A stretch of 64,000 nt of DNA from Bacteroidales bacterium (GTDB taxonomy: Bacteria > Bacteroidota > Bacteroidia > Bacteroidales > Muribaculaceae). Positions 16,997 through 25,280 of this stretch are shown in pieces; the first letter of the stretch is position 1, and each line of letters opens with the position of its first letter. Below the pieces are notes generated by a model. It did not search any database. It saw nothing but the letters and a program-made list of their open reading frames with translations, and was not told the DNA's origin. The stretch spans positions 16,776-80,775 of the forward strand of contig QAMW01000036.1 of the NCBI GenBank assembly GCA_003150235.1, read 5' to 3'. The position numbers were made by a program, and so were the translations under genes.

Positions 16997-18186
16997 CTGA
17001 TATAGATATTATTAGCTTTAGATTTATCAGGTTTAGCAAATAGTCCTGCAATCCAACGGAAAATTGTAGTGAAACCAATCCAGATATCGCAGGCGAAGAG
17101 TCCGAAGGTGAGCATCAGCAATGTGTAGGAGAAATTGATTATCACGTCGTGTTCGATGAAGAAGTAATAACCAATCCTGATTGAGAGATAGAGCAGTCCT
17201 ACCTGGATGATACGGAGAAGCAGTCCTTTTATTCCAAGGTTTAAAGAAAGACTCAGCAGAATCACGACGAAGCAGCTGATGAAAGCTATAGCCCAGTTGG
17301 CGTATTTGTGCAACTGGTAGAAATAGCTTCCCGACAGTATGGTCGCGGTTGCATGGGCATGAATCAATATTCCGGGCATCGAGGCTGTCACAGGGGTTGC
17401 ATGAATGTCGCCCGGGTCGCCTATCGCACCAATCATCACTATCTTGTCGCTTAATTCCTCTGCATGTTGAATAAGATTGTCGGGTGTAAATGTCTTGAAT
17501 ATACGCGAATAGTAGCGTATGGTCTCATATTCGTTGCCGCGCGCCCTGAATATACCGGTATTGTGTGTGTCGGTGGAGTTCATCTCGCTTAGCGCAAGCG
17601 CGAATGACGGGATGTCTTCTCCGTCTTCACCGGTATAGTCGGGGCGAAATTCACGGATAGTCCTGTTAGTGTGTTGTGTAGGGAAATTTATCGCGCCTAT
17701 CTGTACATCTCCAAGGCTGTCGGTAAAATAAGTCTGTTCGTCGATGGTAAAGCGATCGGTGCCGGGGGCTTTCTTGACTGCTACGGCAAGAACGATATTG
17801 GGGCAATTTCTGACTGCCTCAATCAATCGCTCATCGCCTTCGCGCGGGTCGCTGAAAAGCACGTCAAGTCCTACCGCACGGGGACCGCAAAGTGCTATCG
17901 TCTCGAGAATTTCCGCAATTCCATCACGGTCGCTCTCAGCGATGTCGACCACCACGATATTGCTGTCGAGAGTGGCGACATGGCGGCTGTCGGCAACCTT
18001 GTTGTAGAAATCGTTAATGGTGAAATCGTTTCCGTCAGAGGATGACAAGAGTGAGGCAGCCGAAAACGAGAACGGTTGCATCAGTATAAAAGACAGGGCA
18101 AACGCGAGGAGGGTTATTCCAAGCGCCTTCAGTAGCCGGGTCTTTATTTTAGGATGGTTGTCATTAAATTTAGGTATAAGTAGCAC
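16993..18186 (-). CDS. CHASE2-domain membrane sensor without effector domain
   Basis: 397 residues. One N-terminal helix (residues about 22-42), then a CHASE2 extracytoplasmic domain of about 230 residues (VVVDIAESDRDGIAEILETI, GLDVLFSDPREGDERLIEAV, IGAINFPTQHTNRTIREFRP, KIVMIGAIGDPGDIHATPVT), then three hydrophobic helices. In characterised CHASE2 proteins, a kinase, cyclase or response domain follows; here the protein ends 25 residues after the third helix (ending NIYIR). It therefore cannot signal alone into the cytoplasm and may act through the exported proteins encoded behind it. It is the first gene of the caspase operon and has its own promoter. Confidence 0.88.
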   Translation of the reverse strand: MLLIPKFNDNHPKIKTRLLKALGITLLAFALSFILMQPFSFSAASLLSSSDGNDFTINDFYNKVADSRHVATLDSNIVVVDIAESDRDGIAEILETIALCGPRAVGLDVLFSDPREGDERLIEAVRNCPNIVLAVAVKKAPGTDRFTIDEQTYFTDSLGDVQIGAINFPTQHTNRTIREFRPDYTGEDGEDIPSFALALSEMNSTDTHNTGIFRARGNEYETIRYYSRIFKTFTPDNLIQHAEELSDKIVMIGAIGDPGDIHATPVTASMPGILIHAHATATILSGSYFYQLHKYANWAIAFISCFVVILLSLSLNLGIKGLLLRIIQVGLLYLSIRIGYYFFIEHDVIINFSYTLLMLTFGLFACDIWIGFTTIFRWIAGLFAKPDKSKANNIYIR

Positions 18187-18210
18187 TGCACGGAGACCGA
18201 AGTCTATTAT

Positions 18211-18231
18211 GTTATATTTTGCAAATATAAC
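18211..18231 (-). promoter_or_regulatory. promoter/operator of the CHASE2-caspase operon
   Basis: A perfect 9-bp inverted repeat, GTTATATTT-TGC-AAATATAAC, contains the -7 box TATATTTG on the minus strand (18222-18229). A TTG lies 17 bp upstream. A palindrome that contains the -7 box could be an operator. It is 25 bp upstream of the start codon. Confidence 0.5.
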
Positions 18232-18309
18232 AATAATTTCCTAATACAATGCTTTTTAATGCCTAAATGTTGGATTTGTAAAAAAATATTTTGTCGCCTC
18301 CGATTGGAA

Positions 18310-19371
18310 TTAGTAATTGCGGATATAGTCGACAATCCACGCTCCAACGTCGTTTGTGCCGTATTTTTTACCGTTTGTTCCCTTTATGTCAGGTGTTGAT
18401 ACACCGGCATCAAGCGACGCGTCAACAGCCTTGCGGATAATCGCGCCCTCTTCCTTGCAATCGAAATATTCAAAGAGCATGGCGACTGAGAGAATCTGAG
18501 CGAGAGGATTGGCTATATTCAGCCCCTTTGCCTGAGGCCACGAGCCGTGGATGGGTTCAAACACGGGTGTGCTCTCGCCTGTCGATGCGGAGGGGAGGAG
18601 TCCCATCGAGCCGGATATCACCGAGCCTTCATCGGTCAGGATATCGCCGAATGTGTTTTCGGTCACCATGACATCGAAGAAGCGCGGTTCCTGAATCATG
18701 CGCATGGCGGCATTGTCGACATACATGTAATCGGTGGTTACTTCAGGATACTCTTTTTCGAGTTCCTGCGCCACTTTGCGCCAGAGGCGTGACGAGGCAA
18801 GCACGTTAGCCTTGTCTACGACCGTGAGATGACGGCGACGGCGGAGAGCGTAGTCATAGGCGACACGTAGTATGCGCTCAACCTCCTTGCGAGTGTATGA
18901 ATTGGTATCGTAGGCGCGGTCGTCAGACTCGTATTTCTCGCCGAAATACATGCCTCCGGTCAACTCGCGGATGCAGATGAAATCTACCCCTTTCACTATG
19001 TCGGCTTTCAACGGCGACTTGTCAAGGAGGCAGGGGAATGTCTCGACGGGGCGTATGTTGGCAAACAGTCCGAGCTGCTTGCGCATGGCGAGCAGACCTT
19101 GTTCGGGGCGCACTTTTGCATTAGGGTCATTGTCATATTTCGGATCGCCGACTGCCGAGAAAAGCACTGCATCGCTTTCCTTGCATAGTTTAAGTGTCTC
19201 CGGGGGGAAGGGGTCGCCCACGTGGTCGATAGCGTCTGCACCGACTATGCCATAGTTAAAAGTCACGGTGTGACCGAATTTTTCACAAACGGCGCTCATC
19301 ACGTCGACTCCCTGTACTGAAATTTCGGGACCGATTCCGTCGCCCGGTAAAACTGCTATGTTAAAGTGCAT
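18310..19371 (-). CDS. leuB: 3-isopropylmalate dehydrogenase
   Basis: Oxidative decarboxylation of 3-isopropylmalate to 2-oxoisocaproate in leucine synthesis; cytoplasmic, NAD- and Mg-dependent, active as a dimer. 353 residues, normal length. Motifs: LPGDGIGPEIS at the N-terminus, IRELTGGMYFGE and the helix with DYMYVDNAAMRM, and the metal/NAD site motif TENTFGDILTDEGS followed by GSMGLLPSAS. Fourth gene of the operon, 11 bp after leuD. The order is leuACDB. Confidence 0.97.
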   Translation of the reverse strand: MHFNIAVLPGDGIGPEISVQGVDVMSAVCEKFGHTVTFNYGIVGADAIDHVGDPFPPETLKLCKESDAVLFSAVGDPKYDNDPNAKVRPEQGLLAMRKQLGLFANIRPVETFPCLLDKSPLKADIVKGVDFICIRELTGGMYFGEKYESDDRAYDTNSYTRKEVERILRVAYDYALRRRRHLTVVDKANVLASSRLWRKVAQELEKEYPEVTTDYMYVDNAAMRMIQEPRFFDVMVTENTFGDILTDEGSVISGSMGLLPSASTGESTPVFEPIHGSWPQAKGLNIANPLAQILSVAMLFEYFDCKEEGAIIRKAVDASLDAGVSTPDIKGTNGKKYGTNDVGAWIVDYIRNY

Positions 19372-19382
19372 GATTGTCAGTA

Positions 19383-19979
19383 TTAATATGTTGTACGATT
19401 AGATTCCCACTGCTCGATATCCTGCTTTTTGGACAGGAGATACTCGATGTCGTCGAGTCCGTTGAGAAGGCAATGTTTTTTGTATGGGTTGATGTCAAAG
19501 CTCTCGCTTTCACCGGTTGCAAGGTTGGTGATTGTCTGAGCCGGAAGGTCGACCTTGATTTCTGTGGCGGGGTTATCGTGAATTGATGCGAACAGCCCGG
19601 CGAGAAACTTTTCGCTCACCACAACGGGAAGCACGAAGTTGTTAAGCTCGTTGTTTTTGTGGATGTCGGCGAAGAAGCTTGACACCACGACCCGGAAACC
19701 GTAGTCATGGATTGCCCAAGCCGCGTGTTCGCGACTTGACCCGCAGCCGAAATTCTTACCGGCGACCAGAATACAACCCGAATAAGCGGGATTGTTGAGT
19801 GCAAACTCTTTGACGGGATTTCCGTCGGCATCAAAACGCCAGTCGCGGAAAAGGTTGTCGCCGAATCCGTCACGCGATGTCGCTTTCAGGAATCGCGCGG
19901 GGATAATCTGGTCGGTGTCTATGTTTTCCATCGGGAGCGGCACTGCACACGAGGTGATTACTGTAATCTTTTTGTCCAT
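19383..19979 (-). CDS. leuD: 3-isopropylmalate dehydratase small subunit
   Basis: Small, swivelling subunit of the isopropylmalate isomerase that pairs with LeuC. 198 residues. Motifs IDTDQIIPARFL near the N-terminus and GCGSSREHAAWAIHDYGFR, the active-site loop that closes on the substrate in the aconitase family. It lies 6 bp after leuC. Confidence 0.97.
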   Translation of the reverse strand: MDKKITVITSCAVPLPMENIDTDQIIPARFLKATSRDGFGDNLFRDWRFDADGNPVKEFALNNPAYSGCILVAGKNFGCGSSREHAAWAIHDYGFRVVVSSFFADIHKNNELNNFVLPVVVSEKFLAGLFASIHDNPATEIKVDLPAQTITNLATGESESFDINPYKKHCLLNGLDDIEYLLSKKQDIEQWESNRTTY

Positions 19980-19985
19980 AGCGGA

Positions 19986-21380
19986 TTAATTTTTGCGTGG
20001 ATCGGTGATTTTTCCTGTTACGGCAGCGGCGGCGGCTACGAGCGGACCGGCAAGTATTGTACGTGCTCCGGGACCTTGCCGTCCTTCAAAATTTCTGTTG
20101 GAGGTGGATATGCAGAGTTTCCCTGCCGGGATTTTGTCTTCGTTCATTGCGAGACAAGCCGAACATCCGGGCTGGCGCAGTTCAAAACCGGCATCGGTAA
20201 GGATTCGGTCGAGCCCTTCCTCCTTGATTTGTCGGAGAACCGCCCATGAGCCGGGGACAAGCCACGCGGTCACGTCGGGCGATTTGTGCTTCCCCTCGAC
20301 ATAGCGGGCAAACGCCCTGAAATCTTCTACCCTGCCGTTGGTGCAGCTTCCGAGGAAAACATAATCCACCGGAGTACCTTTCAGCTTTTCGCCGGGGCGG
20401 AATCCCATGTAGTCGAGCGATTTCATGTAGGAAACGCGTCCTGTCTCATCAGAACCGCCGTAGGCGGGAATTGCCTCGTTTATGCCTATGCCCATGCCGG
20501 GGTTGGTGCCGAAGGTGATACGCGGCTCGATATCGGCGGCATCAAATGTCACCTCTTTGTCAAACCTGGCATCGGGGTCGCTTGCCAGCCACTTCCAGTA
20601 AACTACCGCGTCATCCCACGCTTTTCCTTTGGGAGCATATTCGCGCCCTTTGATATAATCAAATGTCACTTCATCGGGTGCAATCATACCACCGCGGGCA
20701 CCCATCTCGATAGAAAGGTTGCAAACGGTCATGCGCTCTTCCATCGACATGTTGCGGATAGCCTCGCCGGCATATTCGACAAAGTAGCCTGTAGCCCCGC
20801 CGGTGGTCATACGGGCGATAATGTAGAGCGCGACATCCTTTGCTGTCACGCCGGGGCGGAGTTTGCCTTCGACATTTATGCGCATGGTCTTCGGCTTCGG
20901 CTGCAGGATGCACTGCGATGCGAGCACCATTTCCACCTCTGATGTGCCGATGCCGAACGCCACGGCGCCGAACGCTCCGTGGGTTGAGGTGTGACTGTCG
21001 CCGCACACGATGGTGTAGCCGGGAAGAGTCAGTCCGTTTTCGGGTCCTATCACATGGATGATTCCGTTTTTGGGATGTCCCAATCCGAAGAGCTCAAGCC
21101 CGAAGTCGGCGGCATTGCGCGTCAGGGTCTCCACCTGATTGCGCGACACGGGGTCAGCAATCGGTTTGTCTTGATTGAGTGTGGGGATGTTGTGGTCGGG
21201 GGAACAGAATGTGCGTTCCGGTCGAAACACTTTCAGCCCACGTTTGCGCAAGCCGTCAAATGCCTGGGGACTTGTCACCTCATGGCAGTAATGACGGTCG
21301 ATATAGAGTTGGGTGGGACCTCCCTCAACGGCACTTACCGTGTGGGAGTCCCATATTTTATCAAAAAGAGTGCGAGCCAT
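19986..21380 (-). CDS. leuC: 3-isopropylmalate dehydratase large subunit
   Basis: Iron-sulfur hydro-lyase converting 2- to 3-isopropylmalate together with LeuD. 464 residues, the usual length. Aconitase family motifs: TIVCGDSHTSTHGAFGA, VFLGSCTNGRVEDFRA and PGCSACLAMNEDK, giving the three cysteines that hold the 4Fe-4S cluster. The gene lies 27 bp after leuA. Confidence 0.97.
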   Translation of the reverse strand: MARTLFDKIWDSHTVSAVEGGPTQLYIDRHYCHEVTSPQAFDGLRKRGLKVFRPERTFCSPDHNIPTLNQDKPIADPVSRNQVETLTRNAADFGLELFGLGHPKNGIIHVIGPENGLTLPGYTIVCGDSHTSTHGAFGAVAFGIGTSEVEMVLASQCILQPKPKTMRINVEGKLRPGVTAKDVALYIIARMTTGGATGYFVEYAGEAIRNMSMEERMTVCNLSIEMGARGGMIAPDEVTFDYIKGREYAPKGKAWDDAVVYWKWLASDPDARFDKEVTFDAADIEPRITFGTNPGMGIGINEAIPAYGGSDETGRVSYMKSLDYMGFRPGEKLKGTPVDYVFLGSCTNGRVEDFRAFARYVEGKHKSPDVTAWLVPGSWAVLRQIKEEGLDRILTDAGFELRQPGCSACLAMNEDKIPAGKLCISTSNRNFEGRQGPGARTILAGPLVAAAAAVTGKITDPRKN

Positions 21381-21407
21381 AGCCGTGATCGGTTTATCGG
21401 TTTACAA

Positions 21408-22904
21408 TTAATGGACAAACTTGTTGATGGCGTCAATGAACGCCTCGGCACTTGCGGCGACAATGTCAGTGTTGGCAGAAAAACCATAGTAGGTCGTGCC
21501 CTCATACTCGACAGTCATGTGTACCTTGCCTATGTCGTTGCTGCCTTTGCTGATTGCCTGTATGAGGAATTCCTTTACAAGCATCTTGCGATGGATAATC
21601 TGCTTGATTGCAGTTATTGCCGCATCGACAGGACCGTTACCCGAGGCGCATGCCTCGAATTTCTCGCCTGCGATGTCGAGACCGACGGAGGCAACCGACT
21701 TCACGCCGACACCCGAAGTGACCTGCAGGAAGTCGAGTTTCAGACGGCGTGTAGCCTTATGATGCTCACCGGCAAGAAGCAGCACATCGTCATCGTTGAT
21801 TTCCTTTTTCTTGTCGGCAAGACGGAGAAATCCTTCATACGCCTTGTCAAGCGCCTCCTTGTCGAGGTCGATGCCGAGTACATGAAGACGATGCTTGAGC
21901 GCGGCACGACCGGAGCGGGCGGTAAGCACGATAGAGTTTTCATCCACACCTACATCTTTGGGGTCGATGATTTCATAGCTCTCGCGGTTTTTCAGCACAC
22001 CGTCCTGATGTATCCCGGAACTGTGGGCAAACGCATTACGACCCACGATAGCCTTGTTGGGCTGCACCGGCATGTTCATAAGACTTGAAACCAAGCGGCT
22101 TATGCCGTATAGCTTGGTTGTGTTGAGGTTGGTTTCGATGCCGAGCTCTTTGTGGGAGCGGCATATCATCGCCACTTCTTCAAGAGAGGTGTTGCCGGCT
22201 CGTTCCCCGATACCGTTGATTGTCACCTCCGCCTGACGTGCGCCGTGCATGACGCCCGACATAGTGTTTGCCGTAGCCATGCCGAGATCGTTGTGACAGT
22301 GGGTGGCGATGGTCACTTTGTCGATGCCGTCGACATGCTCCATCAGGTATTGTATCTTTTCCCCGAACTGAGAGGGGAGGCAGTAGCCTGTGGTATCGGG
22401 AATGTTCACAACCGTGGCACCCGCCTTGATAACCGCCTCTACCACGCGGGCGAGATATTCGTTGTCTGTGCGTCCTGCGTCTTCTGCGTAAAACTGTACA
22501 TCCTCGACAAAACGCTTGGCGTATTTCACGCATGCGATGGCGCGTTCAAGGATATCCTCACGGTTGGAGTTGAATTTATATTTTATATGATAGTCCGAAG
22601 TGCCGATACCGGTATGTATCCTTTTATGTTTTGCATATTGCAGCGCGTCGGCGGCAACGCGTATGTCATTTTCGACAGCGCGTGTCAAGGCGCAGATGGT
22701 AGGCCAAGTGACAGCCTTGGATATTTCCACAACGGAATTGAAGTCGCCGGGACTTGAAACGGGAAATCCCGCCTCAATTACATCGACGCCTAATTCTTCG
22801 AGGGCTTTCGCCACCTCGATTTTCTCAACAGTATTTAATTGACATCCGGGCACCTGCTCTCCGTCGCGCAGAGTGGTGTCGAATATAAATAAACGGTCGC
22901 TCAT
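21408..22904 (-). CDS. leuA: 2-isopropylmalate synthase
   Basis: First committed step of leucine synthesis: condenses acetyl-CoA with 2-oxoisovalerate. 498 residues from the ATG at 22904. A longer frame begins at 22955, but it would translate through the promoter and the dyad, so I reject it. The TIM barrel carries FDTTLRDGEQVPGC, metal-binding THCHNDLGMATANT and GIGERAGNTSLEE; the HSSGIHQDG region follows, then the C-terminal regulatory (leucine-sensing) domain from about residue 380. First gene of a complete leuACDB operon. Confidence 0.97.
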   Translation of the reverse strand: MSDRLFIFDTTLRDGEQVPGCQLNTVEKIEVAKALEELGVDVIEAGFPVSSPGDFNSVVEISKAVTWPTICALTRAVENDIRVAADALQYAKHKRIHTGIGTSDYHIKYKFNSNREDILERAIACVKYAKRFVEDVQFYAEDAGRTDNEYLARVVEAVIKAGATVVNIPDTTGYCLPSQFGEKIQYLMEHVDGIDKVTIATHCHNDLGMATANTMSGVMHGARQAEVTINGIGERAGNTSLEEVAMICRSHKELGIETNLNTTKLYGISRLVSSLMNMPVQPNKAIVGRNAFAHSSGIHQDGVLKNRESYEIIDPKDVGVDENSIVLTARSGRAALKHRLHVLGIDLDKEALDKAYEGFLRLADKKKEINDDDVLLLAGEHHKATRRLKLDFLQVTSGVGVKSVASVGLDIAGEKFEACASGNGPVDAAITAIKQIIHRKMLVKEFLIQAISKGSNDIGKVHMTVEYEGTTYYGFSANTDIVAASAEAFIDAINKFVH

Positions 22905-22940
22905 TAATGATGAATTATAAACTATGTTATGTAATAATTG

Positions 22941-23003
22941 CAAAATTAGCACCAATCGGCGAAATAATCAAGAAATTTGACGATTATTTACGCGATTGGT
23001 GCT
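22941..23003 (-). promoter_or_regulatory. leuA promoter overlapping a large dyad (possible terminator or operator)
   Basis: On the minus strand, TTG (22969-22971), 20 bp, then TAATTTTG (22948-22941) is a well-spaced promoter. The -33 box sits in the loop of a two-part inverted repeat: an 11-bp outer stem (22948-22958 with 22993-23003, core GCACCAATCG) and an 8-bp inner stem (22962-22969 with 22982-22989). The T-rich -7 box directly follows the hairpin, so the hairpin can also serve as the Rho-independent terminator of the ABC-transporter operon upstream on the same strand. Confidence 0.6.
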
Positions 23004-23054
23004 TAAATCGCAATTATAAAACGCTATTTGCTTACTATTTGTTTGCTTACGCGC

Positions 23055-24368
23055 TTATTTTACCCAACGCAGTATCTCTTTGAATGAGACTTTCCTACCG
23101 TACATAAGTATGCCTGTGCGGTAGATACGTGCTGCAAGCCATGTGAAGAGGATTGCAGTAGCGTAAAGCAACACGATACTTGCCACGATTTCCCAAACGG
23201 GCACATCGTAGGGGAGGCGTATCATCATCACTATCGGCGACGTGAAAGGAATGAGCGAGCATATCACCCCGAGAGTACCGTCGGGATTTTCCATGCAAGC
23301 CTGTCCGATAAGCAGCGCGATTATGATAATCATCATCACGGGCATAGTGAATTGATTGGCATCGCTCTGCTGGTCGACAGCCGAGCCGAATGCGGCAAAC
23401 AGGGAAGCATACAAGAGATAGCCGCCGATAAAATAGAGCACGAAGATGCCTAAGAGGCGGAACCAGTTTACGCCAAGGATAGCCTGGACAATCTCCGGCA
23501 TGTCGCCTTCCGGCATCGCGGGCATTGCCGCTCCTCCGGTCATAGCCGCGGCGGTCATGTCGGGTGACGCGGCAAATATACCGGCGATACTGAGTATGAA
23601 GCCTCCGATACTAAGCAAAACGGTCCAGATGGCTATCTGCGTCAGTCCTACAAGCGCGATGCTGACTATCTTGCCGAGCATCAGTTCCATCGGGCGGCAG
23701 CTGCTCACAATCACCTCCACGATACGGTTGGTCTTGTCTTCCACGACCGAACTCATTATCATCGCCCCGTACATGAGTACAAACATATAGGTCAGGAACG
23801 CAAGGAAAAAGCCTGTGAACGTGGCAAGCTCGCTCGATGACAGCGATTCGCCTGATTCATCCCATGTGTGGCTTTTTACATCGACAGAAATGTTGCTTTC
23901 CGATATAATCTCTTTCAGCTCCGGAATGTCGTAGGAGTTTATCTTGGCTTCCGACAGGCTTTTTCCGAGCACATCGGAAATCTCGCGCGAGAGCGACATC
24001 TTCACCGGCTTTTCGGAGTAGATATTGACCACACGCGACTCGTCTACATCAGCCGGTATCACCAATATTGCGTATATGTCGCCGTCGGCTTCCTCATAAC
24101 GCTCTTTCATGTTGGTGGCTGAAATATCGGGAAGTGTCTGATAGTCAAAATCCTCGGTGTCGGTAAACTTGTCGGCGTATTTGCCGCTCTGGTCAATCAC
24201 GGTGACGACCTGTGCATCGCTTGTGTTAAACTCCATGAGAAGTATAGGCACGGCAATCAATGCAATCATGATCAGCGGCGACAGAAGGGTGGTGAGGATA
24301 AATGACTTCTTTGCCACTATGGAGTAGTACTCACGCTGGAGTACAAGAAAGAATCTACGCTTGTCCAT
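23055..24368 (-). CDS. ABC-2 type exporter permease
   Basis: 437 residues from the ATG at 24368 (MDKRRFFLVLQREYYSIV). One N-terminal helix, a large extracytoplasmic domain of about 160 residues (40-200, containing VTVIDQSGKYADKF), then about five helices, the arrangement of NatB/YhaP-like permeases. The segment MELMLGKIVSIALVGLTQIAIW is typical of this family. The first 14 bp overlap the end of the ATPase gene, so the two are coupled. NatB-like permeases export Na+, others export lipids or peptides; the substrate is not readable. Confidence 0.85.
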   Translation of the reverse strand: MDKRRFFLVLQREYYSIVAKKSFILTTLLSPLIMIALIAVPILLMEFNTSDAQVVTVIDQSGKYADKFTDTEDFDYQTLPDISATNMKERYEEADGDIYAILVIPADVDESRVVNIYSEKPVKMSLSREISDVLGKSLSEAKINSYDIPELKEIISESNISVDVKSHTWDESGESLSSSELATFTGFFLAFLTYMFVLMYGAMIMSSVVEDKTNRIVEVIVSSCRPMELMLGKIVSIALVGLTQIAIWTVLLSIGGFILSIAGIFAASPDMTAAAMTGGAAMPAMPEGDMPEIVQAILGVNWFRLLGIFVLYFIGGYLLYASLFAAFGSAVDQQSDANQFTMPVMMIIIIALLIGQACMENPDGTLGVICSLIPFTSPIVMMIRLPYDVPVWEIVASIVLLYATAILFTWLAARIYRTGILMYGRKVSFKEILRWVK

Positions 24369-25275
24369 CGCTTTCGGTAACTGTTTCAATAAAAATTTCA
24401 TTCATTGTGGGAAGCATCTCTTCAAAGCCAAGGAGGGTATAGCGCTGATTGAGGACTCCGATTACATCTTTCATCTTTACCCCTTGGGCAAGACGTATCA
24501 CCGCCTCGCTGCCTCCAAGACCGTGGGGCTTAATACTGTCGATAGTGTACAGCGTGTTGTCGGGGGCGAGCACCGGCTCGGCAATGTGGATAGTGAAAAG
24601 ATTTTTCTTAAACTGCTGCCTTATGTCAAGTACATTGCCCTGAAGCACCGCCTTAGACTTGTTGATGAGAGTGAATTCCTTGCACACTTCCTCGACCGAG
24701 GCCATGTTGTGAGTAGAGAAGAGTATCGTGGAGCCATTCTCGTTGAGACGCAGTATCTCTCTTTTTAGCTGTTCGGTATTGACCGGATCAAATCCGGAGA
24801 ATGGCTCGTCAAATATCAGCAGGCGCGGATTGTGCACGACGGTCGATATGAACTGCACTTTCTGCGCCATACCCTTAGAAAGAGCCTCTATTTTCTTGTC
24901 GGCCCACTCGGCAAGCCCCATGCGCTCAAGCCACTGACGGCCCTCGCGTGTGGCATCGGCTTTCGACATGCCTTTTAACCTGCCGAGATACACGATGTGG
25001 CTCAATACCTTCATTTTTTTATACAATCCGCGCTCTTCAGGCAGATAGCCGATGTGCATCACATCTTCGGCGGCAAGAGGCTTGCCGTCAAGAAATATTT
25101 CGCCGCTGTCGGGGCGCGTAATCTGGTTCAGCAGGCGTATCAGGGAAGTTTTTCCCGCTCCATTGGGACCAAGGAGACCATAGACAGTGCCTTCTTTCAC
25201 TTTCAGGCTCACGTGGTCAAGAGCGCGATGCCCGGAGTAGTCCTTAACTACGTCATTTACTTCTATAAATTCCAT
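24355..25275 (-). CDS. ABC exporter ATPase
   Basis: 306 residues. Walker A GPNGAGKTSL near residue 36, signature LSKGMAQKVQF (a common variant of LSGGQ in NatA-type ATPases), Walker B LLIFDEPFSGFDP and the H-loop STHNMASVEE. The C-terminal 70 residues form the extra domain of Na+/drug exporter ATPases. It starts 5 bp after prmA, so it is translated as part of the run of genes from dxr. Confidence 0.92.
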   Translation of the reverse strand: MEFIEVNDVVKDYSGHRALDHVSLKVKEGTVYGLLGPNGAGKTSLIRLLNQITRPDSGEIFLDGKPLAAEDVMHIGYLPEERGLYKKMKVLSHIVYLGRLKGMSKADATREGRQWLERMGLAEWADKKIEALSKGMAQKVQFISTVVHNPRLLIFDEPFSGFDPVNTEQLKREILRLNENGSTILFSTHNMASVEEVCKEFTLINKSKAVLQGNVLDIRQQFKKNLFTIHIAEPVLAPDNTLYTIDSIKPHGLGGSEAVIRLAQGVKMKDVIGVLNQRYTLLGFEEMLPTMNEIFIETVTESDGQA

Positions 25276-25280
25276 TCAAG

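Noticed and set aside
9781..18186. Caspase operon as a gasdermin or CRISPR-linked defence system
   Set aside because: There is no small hydrophobic pore-forming gene, no CRISPR array or Cas protein, and the proteins have export signals; a cytoplasmic abortive-infection mechanism does not fit.
20286..22088. Long open frames antisense to leuC and leuA (218 and 365 codons)
   Set aside because: Both are shadows of conserved leucine genes; no promoter or known domain.
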